Notes: generated from the sequence alone by a model not told the origin. A stretch of DNA of 64,000 bases from G965240465 sp965249525 (GCA_965249525.1 OZ252237.1:1612001-1676000); one strand, 5' to 3'; numbered from the stretch's first letter, positions 1 to 9,526 are shown. Made by a program: numbers and translations.

Positions 1-445
1 CCAACCCTTCACCCAAACGCTTGTGCTGCAAAGCCTCCACTGCTTGGCGCATATCTATTAATTCATGACGCAACTGGCGCATTGCCTGACCATTCAATCC
101 TTCACCATCTCTTGAATTTCGCAACATCTTGCGCAACTGGGATACCTCACTTCGTAATCCCTCCATTGCCAAATCTCGTTCTGGCAGTACCGCAGCCGAG
201 CCAACTTTCCCCTCCATATCCAATTCTATCTGCCCCATTTTTTCCGCCATACCTTCAAAATCAACTCCTACATCATCTTCACCCCCCGCCCTCGCAGATA
301 CCTCCCATAACGAACGCCCAAAAAACCGCAACCCTTCCCCACGCACCTGACGTGTGGACAAAATAACCGCATCCTCGCCTAAATCCTGACGTATCTTCTG
401 CAATGCTTCACGCATATCTATTCCCCGATAGTGCTTTACACCCAT
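1..445 (-). CDS. flhF: Flagellar biosynthesis GTPase FlhF, N-terminal part (runs off the window)
   Basis: This reverse-strand frame stays open for 148 codons to the window edge, so only the N-terminus is present. It starts at ATG 445-443 with a GGAGG ribosome site about nine bases upstream. The first residues include DMREALQKIRQDLGEDAVIL followed by STRQV, the hallmark N-terminal B domain of FlhF, the SRP-type GTPase that sets the place and number of polar flagella at the cytoplasmic membrane. After about residue 45 comes an acidic, helical linker with heptad-like spacing (SQLRKMLR, MRQLRHELIDMRQ), as in other FlhF proteins. The GTPase domain would lie outside the window. The neighbour lpxH has the same orientation but is separated by about 220 bases. 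Confidence 0.88.
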   Translation of the reverse strand, partial: MGVKHYRGIDMREALQKIRQDLGEDAVILSTRQVRGEGLRFFGRSLWEVSARAGGEDDVGVDFEGMAEKMGQIELDMEGKVGSAAVLPERDLAMEGLRSEVSQLRKMLRNSRDGEGLNGQAMRQLRHELIDMRQAVEALQHKRLGEGL

Positions 446-666
446 CCTTCAACGCCTCCATGCGCTAAAATAATCTGCACCAAAACAACTTGTGCTAAAA
501 ACCTGAACCTTAAAACAATCCCCTACCCTCCTATATAGCAAATAATATCCCCTATAACAAAAAATCTCCACCAGAATTTCAGCACCGTTGTCTCAACCCT
601 GCCGAAGCAGTTGCTGCTGGCATTGATGTCAGCACTATTTGTAAAACCAACTGGGTTTCCAAAAGA

Positions 667-1518
667 TTAGTCCTTTGGTGGTGGGCGTTTAGGTGAGGTT
701 TGGTGAGGAAATTGGAACCAGCGGGGTGGCTGGTTATGGGAGATGATGCCCAGGTATTGTTGTTTCATCCAGCAGGGTGCTAGGTGGAGAGTATGTTGTT
801 GATAGGAGATAGTTTTTGAGATGTGGAAGTGTCCTAGTATGAGATTTTGGATATAGGGGAGCATAAATTCTGCGAAAGTTTGCAGTTCTTGTTGGGGAAG
901 TTGTAATTTGAAAGCGATATTGGACTGGGCAGCAGCCTTTTCTAGTTGGCGGGTGATTTTTTTAGCAAGAGGGGAAGGAGTGAGGTGAAATGCCCCGCGT
1001 ATGAGGCGGGAGCGCATGAGCCAGCGAAAGAAGAGATATTGGTTGTCATAACGGTTAACGAGATCGCCATGGCTGAAGCCATAGTCGATATTATGCCAGC
1101 GGACAAGCAACATTTGGTGGGTCAAGGCATCAAAAGGCAGCCAGCTAGTAGTTTGAGGAGGCATGAGAAGATCTCGGTTACCGACAACACACCAGATGCG
1201 GGTGCCTTTGTTGCGGAGTTGTTGCAATGCCTGCATCACCTGCTTGATCTGATAGTCCCAGAAACGTGGGGGGGCAAGCCAAACATGAAAGATATCGCCC
1301 AGCAGCAGGATGGCTGCAGGATTGTTGAGTTGAGAGAGCATGTGGATGAATGGTTTGACGGGGGCTTGGGAACAGCCTAGATGGGAGTCTGCAATGACGT
1401 AGAGGTTGCCCTTGCCTTCCAGGCAAAGTGCGTTATCCAGCATCCTTTGCCAGTTGGGCTGCCAGGGGATCCAACTTGGTGGAGGTGAAGTTGTGGATGC
1501 CAAAGAAGGAATGAGCAT
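667..1518 (-). CDS. lpxH: UDP-2,3-diacylglucosamine pyrophosphohydrolase-like metallophosphoesterase (LpxH)
   Basis: A 283-residue calcineurin-like phosphoesterase. The metal-binding blocks appear in order: IADSHLG near residue 43, LLGDIFHVW near 74, GNRDLL near 113, SHGDLVNRYDNQY near 150 and LGHFHIS near 229. GNRD and the long Asp/Tyr-rich HGD block followed by a WLMRS helix match LpxH, which cleaves UDP-2,3-diacylglucosamine to lipid X and UMP on the cytoplasmic face of the inner membrane during lipid A synthesis. The N-terminal 35 residues before the first motif are longer than in E. coli LpxH, so a later start is possible, but I see no better ribosome site. Other lipopolysaccharide genes (msbA, lptB) are in the window but not adjacent. 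Confidence 0.72.
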   Translation of the reverse strand: MLIPSLASTTSPPPSWIPWQPNWQRMLDNALCLEGKGNLYVIADSHLGCSQAPVKPFIHMLSQLNNPAAILLLGDIFHVWLAPPRFWDYQIKQVMQALQQLRNKGTRIWCVVGNRDLLMPPQTTSWLPFDALTHQMLLVRWHNIDYGFSHGDLVNRYDNQYLFFRWLMRSRLIRGAFHLTPSPLAKKITRQLEKAAAQSNIAFKLQLPQQELQTFAEFMLPYIQNLILGHFHISKTISYQQHTLHLAPCWMKQQYLGIISHNQPPRWFQFPHQTSPKRPPPKD

Positions 1519-1817
1519 TTGCAGGTAGAAGATGGTTGTTTGGTTTTTTTATCAGAGGTGAGGCTGCATCCAATGTCAAATGGATGAAGCGATGTCATTG
1601 AAAAGCAACTATAAAAAATGGGTTTGAATTTCCATAATGGATTACTAGACAACAGCCAGCCAGTAAGATATGTCAATGATGGTAATTGAAGATTTGCGTA
1701 CGGGGAAATTTAGCAGATGAACAATCTCTGCTAGTATTGATGAAAGACGAACAAGCAACAAATGTTGCATAAGGATGATAGCGTAGTTTGGTGAGTTTAT
1801 GACAGAAGAGCAGAAAG
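1519..1817. other. Intergenic region between divergent lpxH and the 1818 gene
   Basis: About 300 bases separate two divergently transcribed genes, so promoters for both should lie here. I see no convincing sigma-70 hexamer pair, no tRNA and no coding frame with a ribosome site. The overlapping reverse-strand frames read against the two flanking genes and have no recognisable content. Confidence 0.5.
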
Positions 1818-2633
1818 ATGAAAATTAACCTACAAAGAGCAAAAAAAGGCAGTTTGCACCGTTGTATTTTTTGGGGCTTTGCCATAATGCTGTCTGCGAT
1901 ATTGTGGTTGGAGGTATTGCCTGTCAATGCGTATGCCCAAAACAGCCGTCCACGTATCATTGCCGCAGGTCTTTCTGAAGACCAGACGATTACCGATGCC
2001 GAAGTGAAAGATATCGCTGTCAATCTTTTGATATTAGACCCCAACCGTATCGTCAGTGTGCTTATTAATGGTGAAGAACAGCAGATAGATAAAACGACTG
2101 TGGTCAATTTGCAAACAATACTGGCTCTCCCTGAGAACGGTTTGGTCATCAAAGTAAAAGCCACCAATGGCATTGGCAAATCTACTACGCAGCAGTTTGT
2201 CATTCGTCGCTCAAAAGAGGAAGAAGTGACCAGTACCCTGCCATTCTTTTTACAGCTAGTCCGTACTCCTCCTACTTGGACCATGCTCTTGGCACCCGTG
2301 GGTATCACAGCTTATCTAAGCTTCAATGACACACGTAAAAAAGAAGAAGGAGAAATCTCCCAAATTCGCGACGACTCCGGCAGCGTTTCTTGTCTATCCG
2401 GCTACTCCTACCACGAAGGTAGCGAGTGTCGTGCTGACAGACAAAACGAAAGCCTTGCTGTTGTTTTAGGTGTCTATGGACTCTACAGCACCTTCGTTTA
2501 CTTCAGTAGACCAAAAATTAATTACGAAGAGGAAAATCCGCAAGAAATCGGCTTTCTGCAGGCTCCATCACAAGGACTTAACCTTAATCTAGAAGGTCCC
2601 AATCCGCAAATTGGCTGGAATTGGCGCTTCTGA
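1818..2633 (+). CDS. Unknown secreted or envelope protein with Ig-like segment
   Basis: 271 residues. The N-terminus has a basic stretch (KINLQRAKKGS), a hydrophobic core around residues 19-38 and an AYAQNS cleavage-like site near residue 40, so it is probably exported by Sec. Residues 45-140 look like a single beta-sandwich domain with alternating hydrophobics (VSVLINGEEQQI, VIKVKATNGIG), reminiscent of bacterial Ig-like folds. Around residues 150-165 (TMLLAPVGITAYLSF) and 210-225 (AVVLGVYGLYSTFVYF) are two further hydrophobic segments. The tail (LNLNLEGPNPQIGWNWRF) ends in aromatic Phe, as many outer-membrane beta proteins do. I do not recognise the family. A purine-rich stretch (agaagagcagaaag) precedes the ATG. 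A terminator-like hairpin follows, suggesting a single-gene unit. Confidence 0.7.
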   Translation: MKINLQRAKKGSLHRCIFWGFAIMLSAILWLEVLPVNAYAQNSRPRIIAAGLSEDQTITDAEVKDIAVNLLILDPNRIVSVLINGEEQQIDKTTVVNLQTILALPENGLVIKVKATNGIGKSTTQQFVIRRSKEEEVTSTLPFFLQLVRTPPTWTMLLAPVGITAYLSFNDTRKKEEGEISQIRDDSGSVSCLSGYSYHEGSECRADRQNESLAVVLGVYGLYSTFVYFSRPKINYEEENPQEIGFLQAPSQGLNLNLEGPNPQIGWNWRF

Positions 2634-2686
2634 TAACCTCCATTTCCTTTACCCTTCTGCTGCCAGTTCCTTTTTTGGCAACAACA

Positions 2687-2718
2687 CCAATTGTTATCTG
2701 CAACAATTGGCCCTTTTT
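2687..2718 (+). terminator. Rho-independent terminator after the 1818 gene
   Basis: A perfect nine-pair stem (CCAATTGTT at 2687-2695, AACAATTGG at 2702-2710) with a six-base loop is followed by CCC and five T. It lies 54 bases after the stop of the preceding gene. The stem is AT-rich, so termination may be incomplete. It happens to hold two CAATTG sites. Confidence 0.6.
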
Positions 2719-2851
2719 GTGCATAAACCATCGCCGGGTGTTCTTGATATCTAAATCAAGAGAGAGAAAATTCTTCTTGACCCGCGGGAAAGCAAAAAAG
2801 AATCCCGCCGCAGGCAGCGAACAGGTGGCATGAAGCCACAAGGAGATCCGC

Positions 2852-3067
2852 ATGAAAATTGAAAATACTGTCCACCGATTTTGCAGGAAATTGGAAAAAA
2901 TTTCTCGCAAAAAAACCTCTTTTTCTCAAGCATTTGAGAACTTAGAGAAACAAGCAAAAACCATAGAAGAAGTGGTAGTGCTGGAAGTGATGCGGGAAAC
3001 CTGCAAGGAACTGTCCCAAGAACATCTCCACCAACAACGCTTGCCTCGTGCAGCTGTAGGTATGTGA
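2852..3067 (+). CDS. Small basic helical protein, unknown
   Basis: 71 residues, rich in Lys, Arg and Glu, mostly helical by composition (FCRKLEKISRKK, FENLEKQAKTIEE). It has no signal peptide and no recognised motif. The main support for it being real is a strong ribosome site: AAGGAGAT ends about six bases before the ATG. It is convergent with mutY, whose stop is 160 bases downstream. I cannot assign a function. Confidence 0.5.
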   Translation: MKIENTVHRFCRKLEKISRKKTSFSQAFENLEKQAKTIEEVVVLEVMRETCKELSQEHLHQQRLPRAAVGM

Positions 3068-3226
3068 GACTTTCTCTAAAAAAACCTTCCCTACATCTTC
3101 TTTTCTTGCCTCAGTCGGACCGGGACATTCCAGTCTTCTTCCATCTCCGATGGCAGTGCATTTACTATACCTACAGTGAAAGATGGTGATGTTGGGAAAC
3201 ATCACTTAGACAAACAGCTTGGAATG

Positions 3227-4378
3227 TCAGACATGTTTGAGCGATGGGAGCAGTTGTTTAGATATCAGTTGGAAGGCTTTGTGGGCCATCCTAGAAAGTG
3301 GCAGTTGCTGTAGTTGGTCGGTAGTGTACCATTGCCATGGATAGGAAAGGAGACTTGGGGACGAGCAAGAATGAATGAAACAGCAACTGAGATAAAATCG
3401 GCGATGGGTGAGGGCATGAGAAAGTTGTCCTAGGTTAACAGGGGCTTGTAAGGGTTTGATACCGAGAGGCTGCAACAAATCCGGGATGTGTCGGCGGTCG
3501 TAATGATGGCCCATGCTGAGGAGGGAAACTTCTAACCAAGGAAATTCCCATAATCCAGCCCAGAGACCGTTTTGGGGCCTTTGTCTTAGTAGCCATTGGT
3601 GGTTGGAAGTAGTTTTTTGAGATATTGAGGAATTGGAAACAAGGTAGAGGACAGCATAGATGGGTTTGGGGATTGGTTTGGCTTTTTTTGGAGGAAAGAC
3701 ATGGGGCTGGGAGGTAGCGGCAGCGCGGCAATGGACTTGCAACGGGCATTGGCAGCAAAGGGGTTGTGGGCGACAAATGCGTGCGCCCAGTTCCATGATG
3801 GCTTGATTGAGTTGCCGAGGAATTGCGAATTGAAGCAGAGTTTGGGCAAGCTGTTGGAGATCTTGCTTGCCTGGGTTGGTAAGGGGTGAGGATGGCAAGG
3901 CGAGCAGGCGACCGAGGACACGTTTTGCGTTGGTGTCAATGGCAGGAAAAGGGAGATTGTACCCAATGCTGAGAATAGCAGCAGCTGTGTAAGCACCGAT
4001 TCCTGGTAAATTTTGAAGTTGTTGCATATCTTTGGGGATACAGCCTTGGTACTGATAGTGGAGCAGTTGGGCTGCTTGGTGCAGATTGCGAGCGCGAGAA
4101 TAGTAGCCTAAGCCCTCCCATAATTTAAGTACAGCCTGTTGCGAAGCAGAGGAAAGCGCAGAGATGTTGGGAAATTTTTGCATCCAGCGTTGGTAATATG
4201 GAATGACTGTGTGGACTTGGGTTTGTTGCAGCATGGTTTCAGCAACCCAAACCGAATAGGGGCTTTTAGGAGGTCGCCAGGGTAAGGGGCGTTGGTTTTG
4301 AGAAAACCAGATGATTAGCGCATCTGCCAATTTTTTGCAGATAGCTGACGATAGTGGTTTAACTGGAGGAAATGACAC
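3227..4378 (-). CDS. mutY: Adenine DNA glycosylase MutY
   Basis: 383 residues, within the normal MutY range. It removes adenine mispaired with 8-oxoguanine in base excision repair. Visible features in order: PLPWR near residue 32, the catalytic-Glu block ETMLQQTQV near 48, the helix-hairpin-helix LPGIGAYTAAAI near 124, the catalytic-Asp block AIDTNAKRVLGRL near 146, and the iron-sulphur loop Cys-x6-Cys-x2-Cys-x5-Cys (CRPQPLCCQCPLQVHC) near 202. The C-terminal third, from about residue 240, is a diverged NUDIX-like domain (QNGLWAGLWEFP near 270) that reads 8-oxoguanine. IDTNAKR replaces the more usual VDGNVxR. It is transcribed divergently from the penicillin-binding protein gene. Confidence 0.93.
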   Translation of the reverse strand: MSFPPVKPLSSAICKKLADALIIWFSQNQRPLPWRPPKSPYSVWVAETMLQQTQVHTVIPYYQRWMQKFPNISALSSASQQAVLKLWEGLGYYSRARNLHQAAQLLHYQYQGCIPKDMQQLQNLPGIGAYTAAAILSIGYNLPFPAIDTNAKRVLGRLLALPSSPLTNPGKQDLQQLAQTLLQFAIPRQLNQAIMELGARICRPQPLCCQCPLQVHCRAAATSQPHVFPPKKAKPIPKPIYAVLYLVSNSSISQKTTSNHQWLLRQRPQNGLWAGLWEFPWLEVSLLSMGHHYDRRHIPDLLQPLGIKPLQAPVNLGQLSHALTHRRFYLSCCFIHSCSSPSLLSYPWQWYTTDQLQQLPLSRMAHKAFQLISKQLLPSLKHV

Positions 4379-4687
4379 GGGGCAGCAGGCAAAAGAAAAA
4401 ATAGAGAACTCAGGTAGTCCAGCAGCTGATGCTCAGAGAAAAATCACCTGTCCCTTCCTTGCTAACAGTGTCCATTGTACTTCAACATGATTGGGTGATG
4501 ATATTGGCATGCGTTTTCTGGCTAGAACATGGGAGCTTGATAGAATGTTGTTATCTGAACACAACAACTGCATGATAAAAGTGCCCCCCCAGTAAGCAAA
4601 GCCCAAAACAAAGAAAGCGTTAGAAAATAAGGGCAGGGACACAGCAGTATGGGACGGGAATCTGAGTTAATAGATGGGAGACACAGG

Positions 4688-6820
4688 ATGGGTCGCAAGA
4701 TTCGGTGGGTAGTTTGGCTGCCACTGGCAGGAATATTGGGTTTTATCTCGGCATTTGCCCTATTTTCTAGCAATGTGGTGAAAAAGTTTGAATCGGCAGT
4801 CAGTGAATCTGCCGATAACACCGTGGTATTGGATATACAAGGCCGTTCCATAGCAACAGTAGAAGGACTGGAAGACCGTCAACGGGTGCGGTTACCCCAA
4901 GTAAGCCCTTTTTTACAAAAAGCGGTGGTGGCCATTGAAGACCATCGATTTTTTGGGCACTACGGGGTGGATCCGTTGCGAATGCTCAGTGCGCTTGTTT
5001 CCAATATTAAAACAACTAGTTATGGGCAGGGAGCCAGCACCATCACCCAGCAGCTGGTTAAACTAACACTGCTGACACCAGAACGGAAACTATCGCGTAA
5101 ATTCAAAGAAATTTGGATGTCTTTCGCGGTAGAGCGAGTCTATAACAAGCAAGAATTGTTGGAATTTTATCTCAATCGGGTGTATCTGGGCAACGGGGTG
5201 TATGGGGTAGAACAAGCATCGCGGGCGTATTTTCATAAGAGCGCTGCCGATTTAGATTTGTCTGAAGCAGTTTTTTTGGCTGCATTGATTAAAAAACCAG
5301 AGGGCTATTTGCAGTCCTTGCAAGATGAATTCAGTGCAGAACTAGATGTGACACAACTGCAAACATTGATAGAACGCTATCACCAAACCTTGCGAGTCAT
5401 GCGCAGCCTCAGATGGATTAGTGACCAAGATTATGAGGAAACATTCAACCAGTATCCTCGGGTGTATCGACCAGTCAACCTGCATTCACAAGTTTCCTAC
5501 TTTGTAGACGAAGTGAAAAAAGAAGCCCGCCGTCTGCTGAATGTTCAGCGTATTTCTGGCAGAGGCTGGCGAATTCATACAGGCATGGATTTGATCATGC
5601 AGCAATCTGCCGAACACGCAGTATCAAACTGGATTAACCAAAACCCCAATGAAATACAGCTGGGACTATTTGCTATCGATATTCAAAGCGGTTTTGTACG
5701 TGCTATGATCGGCGGCCGCGATTACGCCACTTCCAAATTTAACCGCACCACCCAAGCTAGGAGACAAACAGGATCCGCCTTCAAACCCTTGCTCTATGCT
5801 GCTGCGCTAAAAGAAGGACTCTATCCCTATTCCATTTTTGAAGATCGTCCCTTTTCTTACTACTGGAATAAAGAACTTGGCATTCAACTTAAAGAACCCG
5901 CACCCTTTAATCTTGAAGATGACCCCCTCACTTTATCCTCTCCAGAAGCAAAAATTCTTATCCAAGAAGACAGCTCTCGAGTCTACACACCCCGTAACAA
6001 TCAACACCGTTATGGACTGATTCCCCCAAAAAAGGCAAAAAACTCCTCTGTTGACCATCACATGACCCTTTTGCGTGCCTTGCAACGCTCCAGCAATGTA
6101 ATTGCTGTTCAATTGCTCAACCAAATTGGTTTTAGACCACTAGAAAGAATCACCCGCGCAGTCGGTATTGATATCCGACGCAATCGCGGTCTTTGCACCG
6201 CCTTAGGCTGCAATGAAGCCAGCCTCGCAGACCTCACCTCTGCTTATGCTATCTTCGCTAACCAAGGAAAATATCACCCTCCCCGCTACATCCAACGTAT
6301 CTTCAATGCCCAAGGGGATACCCTCTATCAATACATACCCCAAAAACCCAAACAAATCCTTTCTCCCTGGCTAGCCTTTCAAATAAGACACATGCTTCAA
6401 GGTGTCATTACCCGAGGCACTGGCTGGCGTGCTCGCCTTGCTGCCACCCCAGCCGCTGGCAAAACCGGCACCAATGACGGACCCAGAGATGCATGGTTCA
6501 TCGGATTTACCCCCAAAACAGCCGCCGGCATCTGGATAGGAAACGACAATAACTCCCTGCTGCCGAACACTTCCGGCGGCCAAGCCCCTGCCTTAATCTG
6601 GAAAGAATTCATGCAGCATATCATCGCATTTCAACCACAAGAAACATTTCCCATACCCGCCCAACCTTTCCAAGCAAAAGAACTCTGCGACATCGATGCC
6701 CTGCCTGTCTATCCAAAATGCCCCGCTGTCAGCACCTATTACACCCGACCCTCAGACCCACTCCCTGAAAACACCAACCTGTTTCAATCCCAGCAAGCAG
6801 CTCCTTCAAAAATACCCTAG
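4688..6820 (+). CDS. mrcA: Class A penicillin-binding protein 1A (bifunctional transglycosylase/transpeptidase)
   Basis: An inner-membrane peptidoglycan synthase. From ATG 4688 the product has 710 residues with a membrane anchor (VVWLPLAGILGFISAFALF) right after a basic start. The family 51 glycosyltransferase domain has IEDHRFFGHYGVD, GASTITQQLVK (one Gly replaced by Ala relative to the usual GGSTITQQ) and YLNRVYLGNGVYG. The transpeptidase domain has SxxK (GSAFKP), SxN (SSN) and KTG (AGKTGT). A frame-equivalent ATG at 4649 adds 13 residues; I prefer 4688 because GGGAG lies about ten bases upstream and the protein then starts MGRKIRWVVW. ddl follows 14 bases downstream, so both act in peptidoglycan assembly and are probably cotranscribed. 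On the coding strand, base use changes from G-rich to C-rich about halfway. Confidence 0.93.
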   Translation: MGRKIRWVVWLPLAGILGFISAFALFSSNVVKKFESAVSESADNTVVLDIQGRSIATVEGLEDRQRVRLPQVSPFLQKAVVAIEDHRFFGHYGVDPLRMLSALVSNIKTTSYGQGASTITQQLVKLTLLTPERKLSRKFKEIWMSFAVERVYNKQELLEFYLNRVYLGNGVYGVEQASRAYFHKSAADLDLSEAVFLAALIKKPEGYLQSLQDEFSAELDVTQLQTLIERYHQTLRVMRSLRWISDQDYEETFNQYPRVYRPVNLHSQVSYFVDEVKKEARRLLNVQRISGRGWRIHTGMDLIMQQSAEHAVSNWINQNPNEIQLGLFAIDIQSGFVRAMIGGRDYATSKFNRTTQARRQTGSAFKPLLYAAALKEGLYPYSIFEDRPFSYYWNKELGIQLKEPAPFNLEDDPLTLSSPEAKILIQEDSSRVYTPRNNQHRYGLIPPKKAKNSSVDHHMTLLRALQRSSNVIAVQLLNQIGFRPLERITRAVGIDIRRNRGLCTALGCNEASLADLTSAYAIFANQGKYHPPRYIQRIFNAQGDTLYQYIPQKPKQILSPWLAFQIRHMLQGVITRGTGWRARLAATPAAGKTGTNDGPRDAWFIGFTPKTAAGIWIGNDNNSLLPNTSGGQAPALIWKEFMQHIIAFQPQETFPIPAQPFQAKELCDIDALPVYPKCPAVSTYYTRPSDPLPENTNLFQSQQAAPSKIP

Positions 6821-6834
6821 CGCAATACCCTCAT

Positions 6835-7950
6835 ATGACTGAAACAATAGGCATTCTCTGCGGCGGCCGCAGCGGTGAACATCAAGTCTCTCTTATCTCC
6901 GCTCTCGGAGTCAGCCAAGCTCTTGACACACAACGTTACCAACCCCTGCTTGCAGCCATCGATCAAGACGGACAATGGCGCATCGGCAACGCCCATTCGC
7001 TCCTCAAAAACCAACAACAAACAGACTCCATCCACATCTCTCCAAAAGCCCCCGCCTGCTTTCCCGCTCCCAACAATGGGCGCATACGCTTCTTAGATGC
7101 CCAAACCTTCCAATCTCTCGCTGATATCCAAATCTTCTTTCCTCTCATTCACGGCACAGACGGCGAAGATGGCACCTTGCAAGGCTGGCTCAACCTGGCC
7201 AATGTTCCCTTCGTCGGTGCAGATGTCGCCCCCTCTGTCCTGTGCATAGACAAAGAACTCACCAAAAAACTGCTGATACAAGCCAACCTTCCCTGCGCTC
7301 CCTGGCTTTCTTTCCAACGCCCCCAGACCCCACCAACCTGGCAGCAGGTCTCACAAACCCTTGGAGCCGATGTCTTTATTAAACCTGCCAAATTAGGCTC
7401 ATCTGTCGGCGTCCAACACGCACAAAACAGCGCCTCCTATCAACAAGCACTTGAAGATGCCCTCCAATACGACGACAAAATCCTCATTGAGCAAACCATC
7501 ATCGGGCGTGAACTCGAATGCTCTGTCCTTGGCAGTCCCAACAGCTCCATCCAAAAACCCCAAGCCTCCATCCTGGGGGAAATCCAACCCCAAGAAGACT
7601 TTTACTCTTACCAAGCCAAATATCTAGACCCCCAAGCCGCCATACTTCACATCCCAGCCAACTTGCCAACCCAACTCACCCAACAAGCACAAGCCCTCGC
7701 CATCAAAGCTTTTGAAACCCTGCAAATACAAGCCATGGCTCGCATTGACTTCTTCCTTACACCCCAAAACAAATGGCTGATTAACGAAATCAATACCATT
7801 CCCGGCTTCACACCCATCAGTATGTATCCCAAACTCTGGGAAAAATCCGGCATCCCCTACCCCAAACTGCTGCATATCCTCATCCAACTCGCCAAAGAAT
7901 ACCACCAAACAAAACAATCACTGCAACGCAGCTTCTCCCAAAATCATTAG
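6835..7950 (+). CDS. ddl: D-alanine--D-alanine ligase
   Basis: 371 residues, an ATP-grasp ligase that joins two D-alanines for the peptidoglycan stem peptide in the cytoplasm. Visible features: GGRSGEHQVSL near residue 9 (the GGxSxEHxVS start), HGTDGEDGTLQG near 103, the ATP-binding KPAKLGSSVGV near 182, EQTIIGRELECSV near 221, and the C-terminal metal and substrate block ARIDFF followed by INEINTIPGFT near 300-325. It starts 14 bases after the stop of the penicillin-binding protein gene, implying an operon. The coding strand is strikingly rich in C and poor in G compared with many neighbours. Confidence 0.95.
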   Translation: MTETIGILCGGRSGEHQVSLISALGVSQALDTQRYQPLLAAIDQDGQWRIGNAHSLLKNQQQTDSIHISPKAPACFPAPNNGRIRFLDAQTFQSLADIQIFFPLIHGTDGEDGTLQGWLNLANVPFVGADVAPSVLCIDKELTKKLLIQANLPCAPWLSFQRPQTPPTWQQVSQTLGADVFIKPAKLGSSVGVQHAQNSASYQQALEDALQYDDKILIEQTIIGRELECSVLGSPNSSIQKPQASILGEIQPQEDFYSYQAKYLDPQAAILHIPANLPTQLTQQAQALAIKAFETLQIQAMARIDFFLTPQNKWLINEINTIPGFTPISMYPKLWEKSGIPYPKLLHILIQLAKEYHQTKQSLQRSFSQNH

Positions 7951-7990
7951 AAGGCACAAAGGTTGTGGGAGTTAAGTGAAAAACAACCAA

Positions 7991-9175
7991 TTAAATATGA
8001 GAGAAGCCTTGTTTGAGATCTTCAATCAGGTCGTCTACGTCTTCCAGACCCACGTGGTAGCGAATCAGCAGGCAGTCTTTCTCGTTACGAGGAGAATCAT
8101 TTGCACCTTGACAGTAAGAGGGGAAAGAGAGGCTTTCAAATCCTCCCCAGCTAAGCCCTATACGGAACAGCTGGTAGCTTTTGAGCATATTTTCTACGGC
8201 GTTGACGTCATTGGAGTTTAGCCACACACCGAAGAGGCTGCTGGCACCGAGAAAATCTCGTTTCCAGATGGCGTAGCCCGCATCTTCTGGTAGTGCGGGG
8301 TAGAGAACCCGTTTGACTTGTGGCTGTTGCTGCAGCCATTTGGCTATTTTCAGAGCTGATTCTTGCTGGTGCTGCATGCGTACTTTCAGGGTGCGAACGC
8401 CTCGCAATGCCAGGTAGCAGTCATCGGCACCTGGTACGTCGCCAAAATCCATGGCGCATTTTTTGATCTGACTAAACAACTCCGCAGATTTCACCGTTGC
8501 GCTTCCCATCACCAGATCAGAGTGCCCACCAATATACTTGGTTACAGCCATAATGGAAACATCTACTCCGTGGCGAAACGCCGGAAAAAACACCGGGCCT
8601 CCCCAAGTGTTATCCAGCAGAGTCAAAGCTCCGTGCTGATGAGCCACTTTGCAAATGGCAGGAACATCTTGTACATCAAACTTCAACGAAGAGGGTGACT
8701 CAAGGTGCACAATACGCGTGTTGGGACGCATGAGCCTGGCAATATCTGCACCTATCAGTGGGTCATAAAACTCCACTTCCACTCCAAACCGCTTTAATAC
8801 CGAATTGCAGAAAATACGGCTAGGTCCGTAAATGCCATCGGTCAGCAACACATGATCTCCCGATTTTAACCAAGCCATCAATGCCAAGGTCACTGCAGAC
8901 AGACCTGTGGAAAACAACACAGTGCCATAACCCTCTTCTAGGGCTGCAATCGCATCACACAACGGCATGGTGGAACCCCCCCCATAGGCTCCATAATACA
9001 CCTGGTTCCGCTGGTATTGCCTTTCCTGCATCTTCAGCAAAGTCTTTACATCAGGCGTAATAATAGTGGATGCCCGATACACAGGGGGATTAACCCCGCC
9101 AGATTGCTTGCCAGGATCGCTGCCCACATGAGTCATTAAACTGGCAGGCTTGAGTTTTCGCTTCTCAACCATCAC
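7991..9175 (-). CDS. metC: Cystathionine beta-lyase (PLP-dependent Cys/Met metabolism family)
   Basis: 394 residues. It cleaves cystathionine to homocysteine, pyruvate and ammonia in methionine synthesis, in the cytoplasm. Family features: NPPVYRASTI near residue 28, FSTGLSAVTLAL near 88, LLDNTW near 187 and the PLP-lysine block AVTKYIGGHSDLVMG near 211, which resembles the proteobacterial MetC form rather than the MetB/MetZ form. C-terminal substrate contacts occur in LSWGGFESL. Related enzymes with the same fold (methionine gamma-lyase, cystathionine gamma-synthase) cannot be wholly excluded by eye. It is convergent with ddl, 40 bases away, and has a long upstream gap shared divergently with the peroxiredoxin gene. 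Confidence 0.85.
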   Translation of the reverse strand: MMVEKRKLKPASLMTHVGSDPGKQSGGVNPPVYRASTIITPDVKTLLKMQERQYQRNQVYYGAYGGGSTMPLCDAIAALEEGYGTVLFSTGLSAVTLALMAWLKSGDHVLLTDGIYGPSRIFCNSVLKRFGVEVEFYDPLIGADIARLMRPNTRIVHLESPSSLKFDVQDVPAICKVAHQHGALTLLDNTWGGPVFFPAFRHGVDVSIMAVTKYIGGHSDLVMGSATVKSAELFSQIKKCAMDFGDVPGADDCYLALRGVRTLKVRMQHQQESALKIAKWLQQQPQVKRVLYPALPEDAGYAIWKRDFLGASSLFGVWLNSNDVNAVENMLKSYQLFRIGLSWGGFESLSFPSYCQGANDSPRNEKDCLLIRYHVGLEDVDDLIEDLKQGFSHI

Positions 9176-9428
9176 GCAACTCTTTCTTCATACTGTTTGT
9201 AACAGCCTTCGCCAAATCTGCTAGTTGAAGAGAACTCCTCTGTACAACCCACAGCAGTTTGCCACTTGTTTCTTGGCATACGTATCCTTACTACTATCCC
9301 TTGTTTCTTTATCATATACAAAGCAGTTGCACTGTCAACACTTTCTCCAACACTCCCAAAGGCTTGTGATTCTGTTACCGTAGACAGTTATTTGCTGTCA
9401 ACCCACAGTTTGCTAGCTTTTTCTGCTT

Positions 9429-9452
9429 ACTCTTTCTAGCATAAGAAAGAGT
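9429..9452. promoter_or_regulatory. Inverted repeat upstream of the peroxiredoxin gene
   Basis: A perfect nine-base inverted repeat (ACTCTTTCT at 9429-9437, AGAAAGAGT at 9444-9452, loop of six) lies 74 bases before the peroxiredoxin start, inside a 350-base divergent gap (9176-9526). A second, shorter repeat, GACAG-N7-CTGTC, lies at 9383-9399. They could be operators or small hairpins. I cannot link either to a named regulator, and nothing else recognisable is in this gap. Confidence 0.35.
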
Positions 9453-9526
9453 TGTCGCTTTTTCATAAAATAGAAACGAAAAAGTGCTCTCTCTCATAAA
9501 ACCCTCCATAAGAAAGGAAACATTTC

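Noticed and set aside
82..366. Plus-strand frames at the left edge
   Set aside because: They are Pro/Ser/His-rich shadows of the reverse-strand flhF frame, which has a clear family match.
540..716. A plus-strand open frame of about 40-60 codons with NPAEAVAAGIDVSTICKTNW
   Set aside because: No start codon with a ribosome site and no family match; it overlaps lpxH's 3' end. It could be a decayed fragment, but I cannot support it.
946..1380. 144-residue plus-strand frame inside lpxH
   Set aside because: Entirely antisense to a gene with intact metallophosphoesterase motifs; its own product has no recognised motif.
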